Below, piece after piece: positions 1 through 8,767 of a DNA stretch of 64,000 bases (its first letter is position 1; each line of letters begins with the position of its first letter). The notes under the pieces are model-generated. The model did no database searches. It was not told the origin of the DNA and saw only the letters and a program-made list of their open reading frames with translations. The position numbers were made by a program, and so were the translations under genes. Source of the stretch: an uncultured Oscillospiraceae bacterium (GTDB taxonomy: Bacteria; Bacillota; Clostridia; Oscillospirales; Acutalibacteraceae); assembly GCA_900540275.1 (NCBI GenBank), contig UQFO01000010.1, positions 1 to 64,000 on the forward strand, in the 5' to 3' direction.

Positions 1-45
1 CCACCGAGATCTACACTCTTTCCCTACACGACGCTCTTCCGATCT
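1..45 (+). other. Illumina sequencing adapter at the contig end
   Basis: Bases 1-45 match, base for base, the last 45 bases of the 58-base TruSeq universal/P5 adapter, ending in GCTCTTCCGATCT. This is library-construction sequence that survived trimming, not genomic DNA. Genomic sequence starts at 46, inside the purine nucleoside phosphorylase gene. Confidence 0.98.
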
Positions 46-46
46 T

Positions 47-871
47 GAAACGTTGGCGCAATGCCTTGCCGAGGTAAGAAAGCGGACGGATTTTGTTCCT
101 GAGATTGCGATTGCGCTCGGATCAGGCCTGGGTTCGTTTGCCGGCCGGATGAAGGCGGTCTCATCGGTATCCTACAAGGAACTGGATGGATTTCCCGTAT
201 CAACGGTCCAGGGCCATGAGGGAAGGTTTGTTTTCGCCTGGATTTCCGGTGTTCCCGCAGTGCTCATGCAGGGGAGGGTACACTATTACGAGGGCTACTC
301 GATGGAACAGACTGTCATGCCCATCCGTTTGATGGGATTATTAGGCGCAAGGACGCTGCTTCTGACAAACGCGGCAGGAGGGATCGGGCCGGATTTATCC
401 CCGGGAGATTTGATGATGATTACCGGACATATCGCATCCTTTATGCCATCCCCGCTGCGAGGGGAAAATATAGGCGAGCTCGGCCCGCGCTTTCCTGATA
501 TGAGCGCCGTATATGATATTGGTTTGCAGAAGGCGATAAAACGGACGGCTGACAAATTGGATATTCCGTTAAAAAAGGGCGTGTACCTGCAGGTGCCGGG
601 CCCCCAATATGAAACGCCGGAGGAAATCAGGATGTACCGGCTTTTCGGTGCGGACGCGGTTGGTATGAGCACCGCGGCGGAGGCAATGGCCGCGCGCCAT
701 ATGGGTATGCGCGTGTGTGGGATTAGCTGCGTTACCAACATGGCCGCCGGAATCAGCGGCTCTCCGCTCTCCCATGAAGAAGTACAGGAAACAGCAAATA
801 AGGTGTCCGCCCGCTTTTCAAGGCTGATTACCGGACTGGCGCCTGTGCTTACAGAGGGGGCGGGCGTATGA
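47..871 (+). CDS. punA: Purine nucleoside phosphorylase, 5'-truncated
   Basis: This is a trimeric-type purine nucleoside phosphorylase, which splits inosine or guanosine with phosphate into base and ribose-1-phosphate in cytoplasmic purine salvage. Family motifs are clear: GSGLGSF near the start (phosphate loop), GHEGRF, the MQGRVHYYEGY block, NAAGGI, GPRFPDMS, and VPGPQYETPEE followed by GADAVGMSTAAEA in the purine-binding region. The open frame runs straight into the adapter, so roughly 10-15 N-terminal residues are missing and the TTG at 53 is not a real start. Its stop overlaps the adenosine deaminase start by four bases (ATGA), implying translational coupling. Family assignment is firm; exact base preference cannot be read. 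Confidence 0.93.
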   Translation, partial: ETLAQCLAEVRKRTDFVPEIAIALGSGLGSFAGRMKAVSSVSYKELDGFPVSTVQGHEGRFVFAWISGVPAVLMQGRVHYYEGYSMEQTVMPIRLMGLLGARTLLLTNAAGGIGPDLSPGDLMMITGHIASFMPSPLRGENIGELGPRFPDMSAVYDIGLQKAIKRTADKLDIPLKKGVYLQVPGPQYETPEEIRMYRLFGADAVGMSTAAEAMAARHMGMRVCGISCVTNMAAGISGSPLSHEEVQETANKVSARFSRLITGLAPVLTEGAGV

Positions 872-1860
872 TTGACCTGCATCTCCATCTCGACGGCTCA
901 CTTACGGCAAAAGACATTTTGGAGCTGGCTTCAAAACAGAAAATCCCGCTGCCGGCAGACAGTGAGCAGGCGCTTGAAAAGCTGCTTATGGCCCCGCAAA
1001 GCGGCGGCAGCCTAAACGATTATTTAAAACGATTTGAATTGCCCCTGCTTGTTTTGCAGACGGAAGCGGCGCTTCGTGACGGTATATACCGGCTGGCCGG
1101 CCGGCTTTCAGGGCAGGGGATATGCTATGCGGAAATACGGTTTGCCCCGCAGCTTCATTTACGCGGGGGCTTAACGATGGGGCAGGTATGCGAGGCGGCC
1201 TGTGAAGGGCTTAAGCACGCGTTTAGGGACTTTCCTTTTATTAAGGTGCGTCTGATACTTTGCTGCATGCGCGGCGGAGAAATAGAAAACAACCGAAAAA
1301 CCGTAGAGCTTGCGGCCCGTTTGCGTGGCAGGGGAGTCTGCGCCGTGGACCTTGCCGGGGCGGAGGCCTTGTACGAGACTGAAGATTACGCCGGGATTTT
1401 TTCGTATGCGCGGCAGCTCCGTGTCCCCTTTACAATACACGCGGGGGAAGCCGCAGGCCCCGAAAGCGTCAAAGCGGCTATCCGTTTAGGAGCCGCGCGC
1501 ATCGGGCATGGTGTGCGCGCGGCAGAAGACGATTCCCTTGTTTTACTGCTTGTTCAAAATAAAATCCCGCTTGAATGCTGCCCGACGAGCAACGTGCAGA
1601 CCGGCGCTGTCCAGGAATACGGTTCACATCCCGTATTGAAATTACTGGGACGCGGCGTGCCGGTTACGGTCAATACGGACAACATGACGGTGTCGGATAC
1701 GACAATCAAAAAAGAGCTTGCGCTTTTACAGCAGTATTTGGGAATGACGCGGGCGCAGGAAAAACAAATGCTTTTAAACAGCGTGGAGGCCGCTTTCCTC
1801 CCAGAGGAGGAAAAGCAGGGGCTTTACGACAAGGTCCTTTGTAAATTCTCTGAAATATGA
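868..1860 (+). CDS. add: Adenosine deaminase
   Basis: 330 aa, normal family length. It deaminates adenosine to inosine, which the upstream phosphorylase can then cleave, so the pair forms a compact purine-salvage operon. Visible metal and catalytic motifs: DLHLHLDGS at the N-terminus (two zinc-binding His), HAGE at about residue 191 (catalytic Glu), GHGVRA (His), a CPTSN block, and NTDNMTVS near residue 270 (zinc-binding and catalytic Asp). The ATG lies inside the stop of the phosphorylase gene. Adenine deaminase is a related family, but the motif order and length fit adenosine deaminase better. Confidence 0.92.
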   Translation: MIDLHLHLDGSLTAKDILELASKQKIPLPADSEQALEKLLMAPQSGGSLNDYLKRFELPLLVLQTEAALRDGIYRLAGRLSGQGICYAEIRFAPQLHLRGGLTMGQVCEAACEGLKHAFRDFPFIKVRLILCCMRGGEIENNRKTVELAARLRGRGVCAVDLAGAEALYETEDYAGIFSYARQLRVPFTIHAGEAAGPESVKAAIRLGAARIGHGVRAAEDDSLVLLLVQNKIPLECCPTSNVQTGAVQEYGSHPVLKLLGRGVPVTVNTDNMTVSDTTIKKELALLQQYLGMTRAQEKQMLLNSVEAAFLPEEEKQGLYDKVLCKFSEI

Positions 1861-1868
1861 TATAAAAA

Positions 1869-1898
1869 ACGCGCAGGCAAGCTTGCCTGTGCGTTTTT
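1869..1898. terminator. Bidirectional terminator between add and corA
   Basis: A GC-rich stem around GCAGGCAAGCTTGCCTG is flanked by an A-run on the left and a T-run on the right. It lies between two convergent genes, so it can end transcripts from both strands. Confidence 0.85.
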
Positions 1899-1909
1899 GT
1901 TTTGTATTA

Positions 1910-2842
1910 TCAGAAAAAATCCTTCTTTTTAAAGTACCAGATGCATACCAGCAGGATAATCAGGCTGATGACAATTATCATCGGGTAGCCAAACTGCCAG
2001 GTAAGCTCCGGCATATTTTTAAAATTCATCCCATACCAGCCGGTGATGACCGTAAGCGGGAGAAATATGGCGGTAATGCCGGTCAGGAGCTTCATAATAC
2101 GGTTCTGCTTAACATCGATTTGTGTTTGGTAAAGCTCCGTAATCTGAATAGAATATTCGCGCAGCATCTGCGTGTACCCATAAAGAAGGTTGATTTTCTC
2201 AGAAAGGTACCCAAAATAAGACGGGTTTTCAAAATAGCCGCCGTCGTTGTTTTTTAATTTAACAGCAACATCCAGCAGCTGCGCATAGTAGTTGTGCAGG
2301 AGCATCAGCTCTTTTTTGAGCGGTACAATTTTATGGTGAAAATCGTCAAGCCTGTTTTCCAGTACGTTTTCCTCGAGCACCCCGAAGCGTTTTTCCGTAT
2401 CCTCCAAATAAATCAGGTCGCTGTCCACGACGCTTTCCAGAAATTCATAAAGGAACCGCCCGGGCGTCATTTTCCTGCGGGAGCGAGCAAGCGTAAACCT
2501 GTTTAAAACAGTTTGTGCGTGCTCATTACAGAGCAAAAGTATCAATCCGTCCTTACACACTGCTAGAATAAGCTTTGCGCGGTGGCGTATGCTGTCCTTT
2601 TTAACCGGAATGTTCAGTGTACAAAGCAGGTGTCCGTCAAGCTCCAATAACCGTGTCAGGCGGACGGAGCGCTCTGTTTCAATCAGCCGGAAGGGAACGC
2701 CCGCTTCTTCGCAGAGTGGCTGCGCCCGCTCAAAGCCAGCAACCGCCAGGCAGAATCCAGACTTTGCGCGTGCAAACACATCCGTCTGGCTGACGTTCTC
2801 CCCGTCTATCAGGTAAAAATGATTTGGCTCAAACTGTGCCAT
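1910..2842 (-). CDS. corA: CorA-family divalent metal ion (Mg2+/Co2+) transporter
   Basis: 310 aa. CorA proteins are pentameric inner-membrane channels with a large cytosolic N-terminal funnel and two C-terminal membrane helices. The signature YGMNF motif follows the first hydrophobic segment (about residues 250-270), and a second hydrophobic segment leads to a Lys-rich tail ending KKKDFF, the usual CorA topology. A purine-rich ribosome site precedes the ATG. It lies 23 bp downstream of the c-di-AMP receptor gene on the same strand, so the two probably share a transcript. Transported ion not decidable from sequence. Confidence 0.88.
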   Translation of the reverse strand: MAQFEPNHFYLIDGENVSQTDVFARAKSGFCLAVAGFERAQPLCEEAGVPFRLIETERSVRLTRLLELDGHLLCTLNIPVKKDSIRHRAKLILAVCKDGLILLLCNEHAQTVLNRFTLARSRRKMTPGRFLYEFLESVVDSDLIYLEDTEKRFGVLEENVLENRLDDFHHKIVPLKKELMLLHNYYAQLLDVAVKLKNNDGGYFENPSYFGYLSEKINLLYGYTQMLREYSIQITELYQTQIDVKQNRIMKLLTGITAIFLPLTVITGWYGMNFKNMPELTWQFGYPMIIVISLIILLVCIWYFKKKDFF

Positions 2843-2865
2843 GCTGCCGCCTCTTCTCCAAAGCC

Positions 2866-3201
2866 TTAGCTTTTTTCAAAACGCTCTACATTGACGACAA
2901 AAACCGTCGTACCGCCTACGTCTACTGTTACGGGCATAACGTTAAAGCTGTCCATCGGTACGCCGTCGCCCATATAAGACATACTGTAGGCCACCTGCTT
3001 GCGTTTGCCGCACTGGCCTTTGATGATAGAAATCACCTCATCGACCTTGCCGTCTTCCGTTACGGTCATTAAAGTGGAATTTCCGCGGCGCAGGAAGCCG
3101 CCCGTGGTAGAGAGCCTTGTAACGCTGAAGCCCTTTTTGTTGAGCTCCTCGGTTACACGGTCGCCGTCTTCTGAATGTACGATAGCATAAATCATTTTCA
3201 T
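2866..3201 (-). CDS. darA: Cyclic-di-AMP receptor, PII-like (DarA/YaaQ family)
   Basis: 111 aa, typical of the PII-like c-di-AMP receptors (DUF970). Family hallmarks are the N-terminal MKMIYAIV strand, the TGGFLRRGNST segment that forms part of the nucleotide pocket, and the C-terminal GGTTVFVVNVERFE strand. These trimeric cytosolic proteins sense c-di-AMP; their output partner is generally unknown. AAGGAG sits properly before the ATG. The placement directly upstream of a CorA-type channel is suggestive because c-di-AMP commonly controls ion transport, but that link is inference. Confidence 0.9.
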   Translation of the reverse strand: MKMIYAIVHSEDGDRVTEELNKKGFSVTRLSTTGGFLRRGNSTLMTVTEDGKVDEVISIIKGQCGKRKQVAYSMSYMGDGVPMDSFNVMPVTVDVGGTTVFVVNVERFEKS

Positions 3202-3439
3202 GGTTTCATTCTCCTTTTTGTCATAGCTTTTTGTCCGTTTTTTATTCTGACACCATTATAATATATTTTTGATTAAGCCGCCATAAAAATTTTGTTTTTT
3301 GCCGCAAAAAGGCGGTAAATACAGAAAACGGCGCCAGTATTAGAAAAATATATTTTTAGAAATAAAGAGCAAATAAAAGATAACGACAGAAAATCAAAGA
3401 AAATGAATGGATTTATCAAAAAAAACTAAAAAAATCAAG

Positions 3440-3496
3440 TTTGACTTTCTTTGACCTTGCGCATATAATAATCACATAAAGTCAAAGAAAGTCAAA
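3440..3496 (+). promoter_or_regulatory. CtsR-controlled promoter with two CtsR boxes
   Basis: A consensus vegetative promoter has TTGACT at 3441-3446 and TATAAT at 3464-3469, 17 bp apart. Two exact CtsR boxes (heptads RGTCAAA separated by NAN) bracket it. One is on the minus strand at 3440-3456, covering the -35. One is on the plus strand at 3480-3496, just past the expected start site; a third heptad overlaps to 3502. Repressor bound to either box would block the promoter, and the first downstream gene encodes CtsR, so the operon is autoregulated. Confidence 0.92.
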
Positions 3497-3535
3497 GTCA
3501 AATGATAATGAATGTTTAGGAAGGGGGCGATGCAC

Positions 3536-3985
3536 ATGCGTATGAGCGATATTGTAGCGCAGTACATTTCTGAAATTTTGGAGCAGTCCGGCGGCAACGC
3601 GGAAATCCAGCGCAATGAACTGGCGCAGACGCTTGGGTGCGTGCCGAGCCAAATCAATTATGTTATAACCTCGCGCTTTACGCCGGAGCAGGGCTATCTT
3701 GTGGAAAGCCGTAGGGGCGGAGGCGGTTATATTCGTATTACGAGGGTGCAGCTGGACGCCGATACCGCGCTGATGCATATCGTAAATTCTATTGGAGATA
3801 CGCTTGATTATACGACGGCGCGTATGATGCTCCAGAATATGGCGCAGCAGGGGCTGCTTTCAGAAGCGGCGGCGGCCCTGATGCACAGCGCGCTGACCGA
3901 GCAGGCATACGCCGGCGTTCCCAAGGAGTACCGCGGTATCCTGCGGGCTGGTGTTTTTAAAAATATGCTGCTCACACAAATTTGA
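3536..3985 (+). CDS. ctsR: Transcriptional repressor CtsR of the clp stress regulon
   Basis: About 149 aa from the chosen start. CtsR is a dimeric winged-helix repressor of clp genes, inactivated by heat and by arginine phosphorylation through McsB. The N-terminus MRMSDIVAQYI, the segment around VPSQINYVITSRFT, and RRGGGGYIRI (the glycine-rich wing that touches DNA) are diagnostic. Several ATGs cluster at 3512, 3530 and 3536. The purine-rich site at 3518-3528 and the family N-terminus favour 3536. First gene of ctsR-mcsA-mcsB-clpC, with its own operators immediately upstream. Confidence 0.95.
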   Translation: MRMSDIVAQYISEILEQSGGNAEIQRNELAQTLGCVPSQINYVITSRFTPEQGYLVESRRGGGGYIRITRVQLDADTALMHIVNSIGDTLDYTTARMMLQNMAQQGLLSEAAAALMHSALTEQAYAGVPKEYRGILRAGVFKNMLLTQI

Positions 3986-4034
3986 CAAATTACAAACACG
4001 TAAACAGATAGAATAACAGTTGGGAGGAATTTTT

Positions 4035-4535
4035 ATGTTGTGTCAATCCTGTCAGAAAAATCAGGCGACCACTCACATCAAGACCATTATTAACGGAGAG
4101 CTGACCGAATATATGCTCTGCCCGGAATGCGCCAAAAAAATGGGCTACGGCAATATTTTTGAGGATATGGCATTCGATTTCAGCAGCTTTCTCGGGAACT
4201 TTTTAGGGAACGGCCTCCCGCCGAGAACAAGCGCGACACGCTGCAAGGGCTGCGGGGCCGCGTTTGCGGATATTGCAAAAACCGGCAAGGTTGGCTGCGC
4301 ACAGTGCTACGAGACGTTTTTCGACGACCTGCTGCCGTCCATCAGAAGGATACACGGGAACACGCGCCATACGGGAAAGCTCGCCGGAAGCGCCGGCAAG
4401 GAGCTGCGCGTGGTAAACGAGCTTGAGCAGGCGCGGCAGGAGCTGCATGACGCGATTGAAAAGCAGGAGTTTGAAAAGGCCGCAAAGCTCAGGGACAGAA
4501 TCAAAGAACTGGAAGGAGGCGCCTCTCATGAGTAA
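4035..4535 (+). CDS. mcsA: McsA, zinc-finger activator of the arginine kinase McsB
   Basis: About 166 aa. McsA binds and activates McsB and links it to ClpC. Four CxxC motifs are visible (CQSC, CPEC, CKGC, CAQC), forming two zinc-binding units, and the C-terminus carries a UVR motif rich in Glu/Arg/Leu (about residues 130-163, with FEKAAKLRDRIKELE). The start at 4035 follows GGGAGGA at 4022-4028; an in-frame TTG at 4020 lies before that ribosome site. The last 8 bases overlap mcsB, indicating coupling. Confidence 0.93.
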   Translation: MLCQSCQKNQATTHIKTIINGELTEYMLCPECAKKMGYGNIFEDMAFDFSSFLGNFLGNGLPPRTSATRCKGCGAAFADIAKTGKVGCAQCYETFFDDLLPSIRRIHGNTRHTGKLAGSAGKELRVVNELEQARQELHDAIEKQEFEKAAKLRDRIKELEGGASHE

Positions 4536-5553
4536 AAAATGGTACCAGAAAAGCGGCGCCGAGGGCGACGTGATTATAAGCACCAGGGTACGTCTTGCGA
4601 GAAATTTGCAGGGGTATCCGTTCCCCTGCAGGCTTGACGCCGCGGGGCGCGAGCAGATTGCCGGCAAGGTTAGGGACGCGATGTTCCACAGCAACAGTGT
4701 AATCGCGGACAGCTTTCAATATTTAGATATGGCGAAATTGAGCGAGGAGGAGGCCGTTTCCCTTGTGGAACGGCACCTTGTAAGCCCCGATTTTGTCTCC
4801 GACCGTCAGGGCAGGTATCTGCTCCTGACCGGGGATGAGAGCATCAGCATTATGCTCAATGAAGAGGACCATATTCGTATTCAGGTAATGAACGAGGGGA
4901 TGAACCTCGACGGCGCGTACGAGATTGCTGATAAGCTCGATACCCTGCTCGACAACGCCCTGGGATTTGCGTTCAACGACAAATTGGGTTACCTGACACA
5001 ATGCCCCACGAACCTCGGTACCGGCATGCGCGCGTCCGTCATGCTGCATCTGCCCGCATTACAACACAGCAAAGCGATAGGGCGCATCGCTGGCAACCTT
5101 TCAAAGCTGGGGCTTACGCTGCGCGGAACATACGGTGAGGGCACCGAGCCGCAGGGCGCGCTTTACCAGCTTTCAAACCAGGTCACGCTTGGCCTCTCCG
5201 AAAAGGCGGCGCTCGATAACCTGAAGAATATCGCGATGCAGCTTGTCTCACAGGAGCGCACGGCCCGCCAGGCGCTTACAAACAGCATGGAAACGCTCGA
5301 TGTTATCAGCCGTTCCATGGGTATCCTGAAAAGCGCGCGGCTTTTGAGCGGCGACGAATGCATGAAGCTGCTGTCGAATATCCGGCTCGGAATCGCGGCG
5401 GGTGAAATAAAGGATATTGGTTATGATACAATCAACGAGCTGATGACGGAAATTCAGCCGGCGACTATCATGAAAACTGCCGGAAAACGCCTGACGCCGG
5501 AAGAACGCGACCAGGCGCGCGCCAATACCGTAAGGGAGCGCCTTTGCGGATAA
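4528..5553 (+). CDS. mcsB: Protein arginine kinase McsB
   Basis: 341 aa from the ATG at 4528; the frame is open further upstream but lies in mcsA. McsB phosphorylates arginine residues of misfolded proteins and of CtsR, marking them for ClpCP. Guanido-kinase-fold motifs are present: STRVRLARNL near the N-terminus, NEEDHIRIQ, CPTNLGTGMRASV containing the conserved catalytic-loop Cys, and RGTYGEGTEP. AAGGAGG at 4513-4519 precedes the start. Complete and normal length. Confidence 0.95.
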   Translation: MSKKWYQKSGAEGDVIISTRVRLARNLQGYPFPCRLDAAGREQIAGKVRDAMFHSNSVIADSFQYLDMAKLSEEEAVSLVERHLVSPDFVSDRQGRYLLLTGDESISIMLNEEDHIRIQVMNEGMNLDGAYEIADKLDTLLDNALGFAFNDKLGYLTQCPTNLGTGMRASVMLHLPALQHSKAIGRIAGNLSKLGLTLRGTYGEGTEPQGALYQLSNQVTLGLSEKAALDNLKNIAMQLVSQERTARQALTNSMETLDVISRSMGILKSARLLSGDECMKLLSNIRLGIAAGEIKDIGYDTINELMTEIQPATIMKTAGKRLTPEERDQARANTVRERLCG

Positions 5554-5622
5554 AGCTGGCATGGAAAGATGAAAAAAGGAAAGAAACTGTTTTAAAAAGA
5601 AATCACGAAATGGGAGGTATGT

Positions 5623-8106
5623 ATGATGTACAGCTTTAACGGATTTACACAAAAGGCAAACAGGGCGCTGAATCTCGCCGTGGAAGCGGCGCAGGACCTC
5701 GGCCATACTTATATCGGGACGGAGCATATCCTGCTCGGGCTGCTTGAGGAGGGTACGGGCGTTGCAAGCGCCGCGCTTTCCGGAAGCGGAATTGCAGCCG
5801 ACGCCATTGAAGACCTGATAAAAACGAAAATCGGCGTAGGAAGCCGCACTGCGCTGTCACCCGCGGACTTTACGCCGCGCTCAAAGCGCATTTTACAGAA
5901 CGCGGTTATCGTGGCGGCGAAGCTTGGCCATAATTACGTAGGTACCGAGCATTTGCTTTTGGCGCTGCTTGAGGAACAGGACAGCTACGCGCTTGGATTT
6001 ATGCAGGAACTCGGCGTAAAACCGAACGACCTGCTCCAGTCCCTGCGCGACGAGCTTTCCGGCGGCGGTACGGACGATTCGGAAATTTTTGATTTTGAAA
6101 GCGCCGCTGCCGGCGCCCCGTCCCAGCATAAGGGCGGGAAAAGCAGCACGAAAACGCTCGACCAGTTTGGCATCGATCTGACCGCAAAGGCAAAAAAGGG
6201 CGAGATTGACCCGGTAATCGGCAGAGACAAGGAAATCCAGAGAGTCATCCAAATCTTGTCCAGAAGGACGAAAAACAACCCCTGCCTGATTGGCGAGCCG
6301 GGCGTCGGAAAAACTGCCGTCGCGGAAGGGCTTGCCCTCAAGATAGCGTCCGACGAGGTGCCAGAGCCGCTTAAGGACAAGCGTATTGTATCGCTTGATT
6401 TGACCGGTATGATTGCCGGCACAAAATACCGCGGCGATTTTGAGGACCGCATCAAAAACGCAATGGACGAGGTCAAGGCCGCCGGCAACGTCATCCTTTT
6501 TATCGACGAGCTGCACACCATCATCGGCGCGGGCTCGGCGGAGGGTTCGGCGGACGCCGCCAATATATTGAAGCCGTCGCTTGCAAGGGGCGATTTCCAG
6601 GTAATTGGCGCGACGACAATCAACGAGTACCGCAAGTATATCGAAAAGGACGCGGCGCTTGAGCGCAGGTTCCAGCCGGTTACCGTGGGTGAGCCGACCC
6701 AGGAGGAAACGGTCGAAATCCTCAAGGGCCTTCGCGACCGCTACGAAGCGCACCACAAGGTGAAAATTACCGACGAGGCAATAAGCGCGGCCGTTACGCT
6801 TTCCGCGCGGTATATTACAGACCGCTATTTGCCGGACAAGGCAATCGATTTAATTGACGAATCCGCTTCCCGCGTGCGCCTCAATGCCCATACGGAGCCG
6901 GAGGACATTAAAGAAACCGAGAAAAAGATTAAGGAGCTGGAGCAGGAAAAAGCCGCCGCGGTCAACGCTCAGGATTTTGAGCGTGCGGCAAAGCTTCGCG
7001 ACGAGGAAAAGAAAACGCGTGAAGAGCTCAAGGAGCAGAAGGAAAAATGGCATGAGGACAACGAAAAGGTCAGCGGCGAGGTGACAGAGCGGGACATCGC
7101 GAAAATCGTTTCAGACTGGACAGGTGTGCCTGTTTCCAACCTAACGGAGGAAGAGAGTGCCCGGCTGCTTAAAATGGAGGAAATTCTCCACAGCCGCGTC
7201 ATAGGACAGGACGAAGCCGTCACAAGCGTCGCGAGAGCTATCCGGCGCGGCAGGGTAGGGTTAAAGGACCCGAAACGGCCGGTCGGCTCGTTCATCTTCC
7301 TGGGCCCCACAGGCGTAGGCAAGACGGAGCTGTGCAAAGCGCTTGCACAGGCGATGTTCGGCGATGAAAACGCAATGATCCGGCTCGATATGTCTGAGTA
7401 TATGGAGAAGCACAACGTCTCGAAGCTTATCGGTTCGCCTCCGGGTTACGTCGGCTACGACGAGGGCGGGCAGCTTACCGAAAAAGTACGGCGCCATCCT
7501 TATTCCGTCGTACTGTTCGATGAAATAGAAAAAGCGCACCCAGATGTGTTCAACATGCTGCTCCAGGTCTTGGAGGACGGCAGGCTGACCGATTCGCAGG
7601 GCAGGCTCGTCGATTTCAGGAATGCGATTATTATCATGACCTCGAATGTTGGAGCACGCCTGATTACGAACGAGCAAGGCAGCCTCGGTTTTGCGTTTGG
7701 AGAAGAAGGCAAAAAGGATGACGCAGATACCAAAGCACTGCGTGAAACCGTGCTGGGTGAACTGAAAAAGACCTTCAGGCCAGAGTTTTTGAACCGTGTA
7801 GATGACATTATCGTTTTCAATAAGCTCAACGAGAAAGAAATTATTGAGATTGCGCGCCATATGCTCAAAGAGCTTTCCGACCGGCTTGGCGCAATGGAGA
7901 TTACGGTAGAGTTTTCTGACGCGGCGGTCAAGGCTGTTTCAGATGAGGGCTACGACCCCGTATATGGCGCAAGGCCTCTGCGCCGCGCAATTACGTCTAA
8001 AATAGAGGACCCGCTTTCAGAAAAAATCCTGGAAGGCGCTGTCAAGGCGAACGATAAGGTCCTATGTGACTATAAAGACGGTGCGTTTTGTTTTAATAAG
8101 CAATAA
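5623..8106 (+). CDS. clpC: ClpC AAA+ unfoldase of the ClpCP protease
   Basis: 827 aa, usual ClpC length. It unfolds phosphoarginine-tagged substrates and feeds them to ClpP. Order of parts: two N-terminal Clp_N repeats (roughly 1-150), AAA domain 1 with Walker A GEPGVGKT (about 224) and FIDELHTI, a coiled middle region with a UVR motif (about 440-475), AAA domain 2 with GPTGVGKT (about 560), and a C-terminal small domain. GGGAGG precedes an ATG pair; 5623 or 5626 could be used. Last gene of the CtsR operon. The downstream terminator closes the unit. clpP is not in the window. Confidence 0.96.
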   Translation: MMYSFNGFTQKANRALNLAVEAAQDLGHTYIGTEHILLGLLEEGTGVASAALSGSGIAADAIEDLIKTKIGVGSRTALSPADFTPRSKRILQNAVIVAAKLGHNYVGTEHLLLALLEEQDSYALGFMQELGVKPNDLLQSLRDELSGGGTDDSEIFDFESAAAGAPSQHKGGKSSTKTLDQFGIDLTAKAKKGEIDPVIGRDKEIQRVIQILSRRTKNNPCLIGEPGVGKTAVAEGLALKIASDEVPEPLKDKRIVSLDLTGMIAGTKYRGDFEDRIKNAMDEVKAAGNVILFIDELHTIIGAGSAEGSADAANILKPSLARGDFQVIGATTINEYRKYIEKDAALERRFQPVTVGEPTQEETVEILKGLRDRYEAHHKVKITDEAISAAVTLSARYITDRYLPDKAIDLIDESASRVRLNAHTEPEDIKETEKKIKELEQEKAAAVNAQDFERAAKLRDEEKKTREELKEQKEKWHEDNEKVSGEVTERDIAKIVSDWTGVPVSNLTEEESARLLKMEEILHSRVIGQDEAVTSVARAIRRGRVGLKDPKRPVGSFIFLGPTGVGKTELCKALAQAMFGDENAMIRLDMSEYMEKHNVSKLIGSPPGYVGYDEGGQLTEKVRRHPYSVVLFDEIEKAHPDVFNMLLQVLEDGRLTDSQGRLVDFRNAIIIMTSNVGARLITNEQGSLGFAFGEEGKKDDADTKALRETVLGELKKTFRPEFLNRVDDIIVFNKLNEKEIIEIARHMLKELSDRLGAMEITVEFSDAAVKAVSDEGYDPVYGARPLRRAITSKIEDPLSEKILEGAVKANDKVLCDYKDGAFCFNKQ

Positions 8107-8128
8107 AAACGAAACAATAAAAACAACG

Positions 8129-8170
8129 AAGAACCCCGGTTCGGTATATTCCGAAGCGGGGTTCTTGTTT
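8129..8170 (+). terminator. Terminator of the ctsR-clpC operon
   Basis: Stem AAGAACCCC...GGGGTTCTT with inner TTCGG/CCGAA pairing, then TTGTTT. It starts about 20 bp after the clpC stop. Confidence 0.85.
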
Positions 8171-8356
8171 CATATTGCGGCAGCTCCTGCGGTCTCAGCA
8201 AAATAAATTTAAATTTTTTTTGAATATTATTAAAAAAATGCAAATTATAGCAAATATTTAATAGATTTTTTCGTATAGATGTGGTAAAATCAAAATAGTA
8301 AAAGGAAACTGTATTGTTTTTAAGACTGTTATTTGCGATATGCTTACATGCTGTGC

Positions 8357-8629
8357 CTAAATAACATCCGTTTTACGTTCCGTTGAAGCCTTTGTCCTGC
8401 CGGTTTCCTTTTTTGCAGGAGGATAGGGCTTGCGTTCGTCTGTCAGTCCGAGTATATAATCCACGCTTGTTTCATAAATTTTTGCAAGCGCAATCAACAC
8501 GGCGGTTGGAAGATCGTTTTCGCCCGTTTCGTATTTGGAATATCCGGTCTGTGACATGTCGAGCATCGCTGCAAGCTCGGTTTGGCTTTTGTCTTGGTCT
8601 TCGCGCAAATTTCGAATACGCTGAAACAT
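8357..8629 (-). CDS. XRE-family helix-turn-helix regulator
   Basis: 90 aa. An HTH_3/Cro-C1-type DNA-binding domain fills residues 1-65: RIRNLREDQDKSQTELA, then MLDMSQTGYSKYETGEN (recognition helix region), then AKIYETSVDYILGLTD. The remaining 25 residues are basic and probably disordered. AGGTGA precedes the ATG. The divergent intergenic region towards the gene at 8768 contains a TGTGA-N7-TCACA palindrome, so this protein is a candidate for binding that site; this is untested inference. Targets are otherwise unknown. Confidence 0.85.
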   Translation of the reverse strand: MFQRIRNLREDQDKSQTELAAMLDMSQTGYSKYETGENDLPTAVLIALAKIYETSVDYILGLTDERKPYPPAKKETGRTKASTERKTDVI

Positions 8630-8707
8630 TATGAATCACCTCATAATATAGCATATAATAATTTGCGTAATGAACTTGCTTTTTAATCTGAAACAGGTTA
8701 AAATATT

Positions 8708-8724
8708 TGTGAATTTTGGTCACA
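8708..8724. promoter_or_regulatory. Palindromic operator candidate, TGTGA-N7-TCACA
   Basis: The 17-bp imperfect palindrome TGTGAATTTTGGTCACA lies in the divergent region between the XRE gene (start 8629) and the gene at 8768. The same 5+7+5 pattern recurs at 40952, 41061, 41095 and 47703. Expected by chance about once per million bases, so recurrence is notable. Binding protein unknown. Confidence 0.55.
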
Positions 8725-8767
8725 TTTTAAATTTTTAAACTATACAGGAAGGTATTCCACGTTTTAT

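Noticed and set aside
295..888. Long minus-strand frame opposite the phosphorylase gene
   Set aside because: Shadow of a well-conserved enzyme gene on the plus strand.
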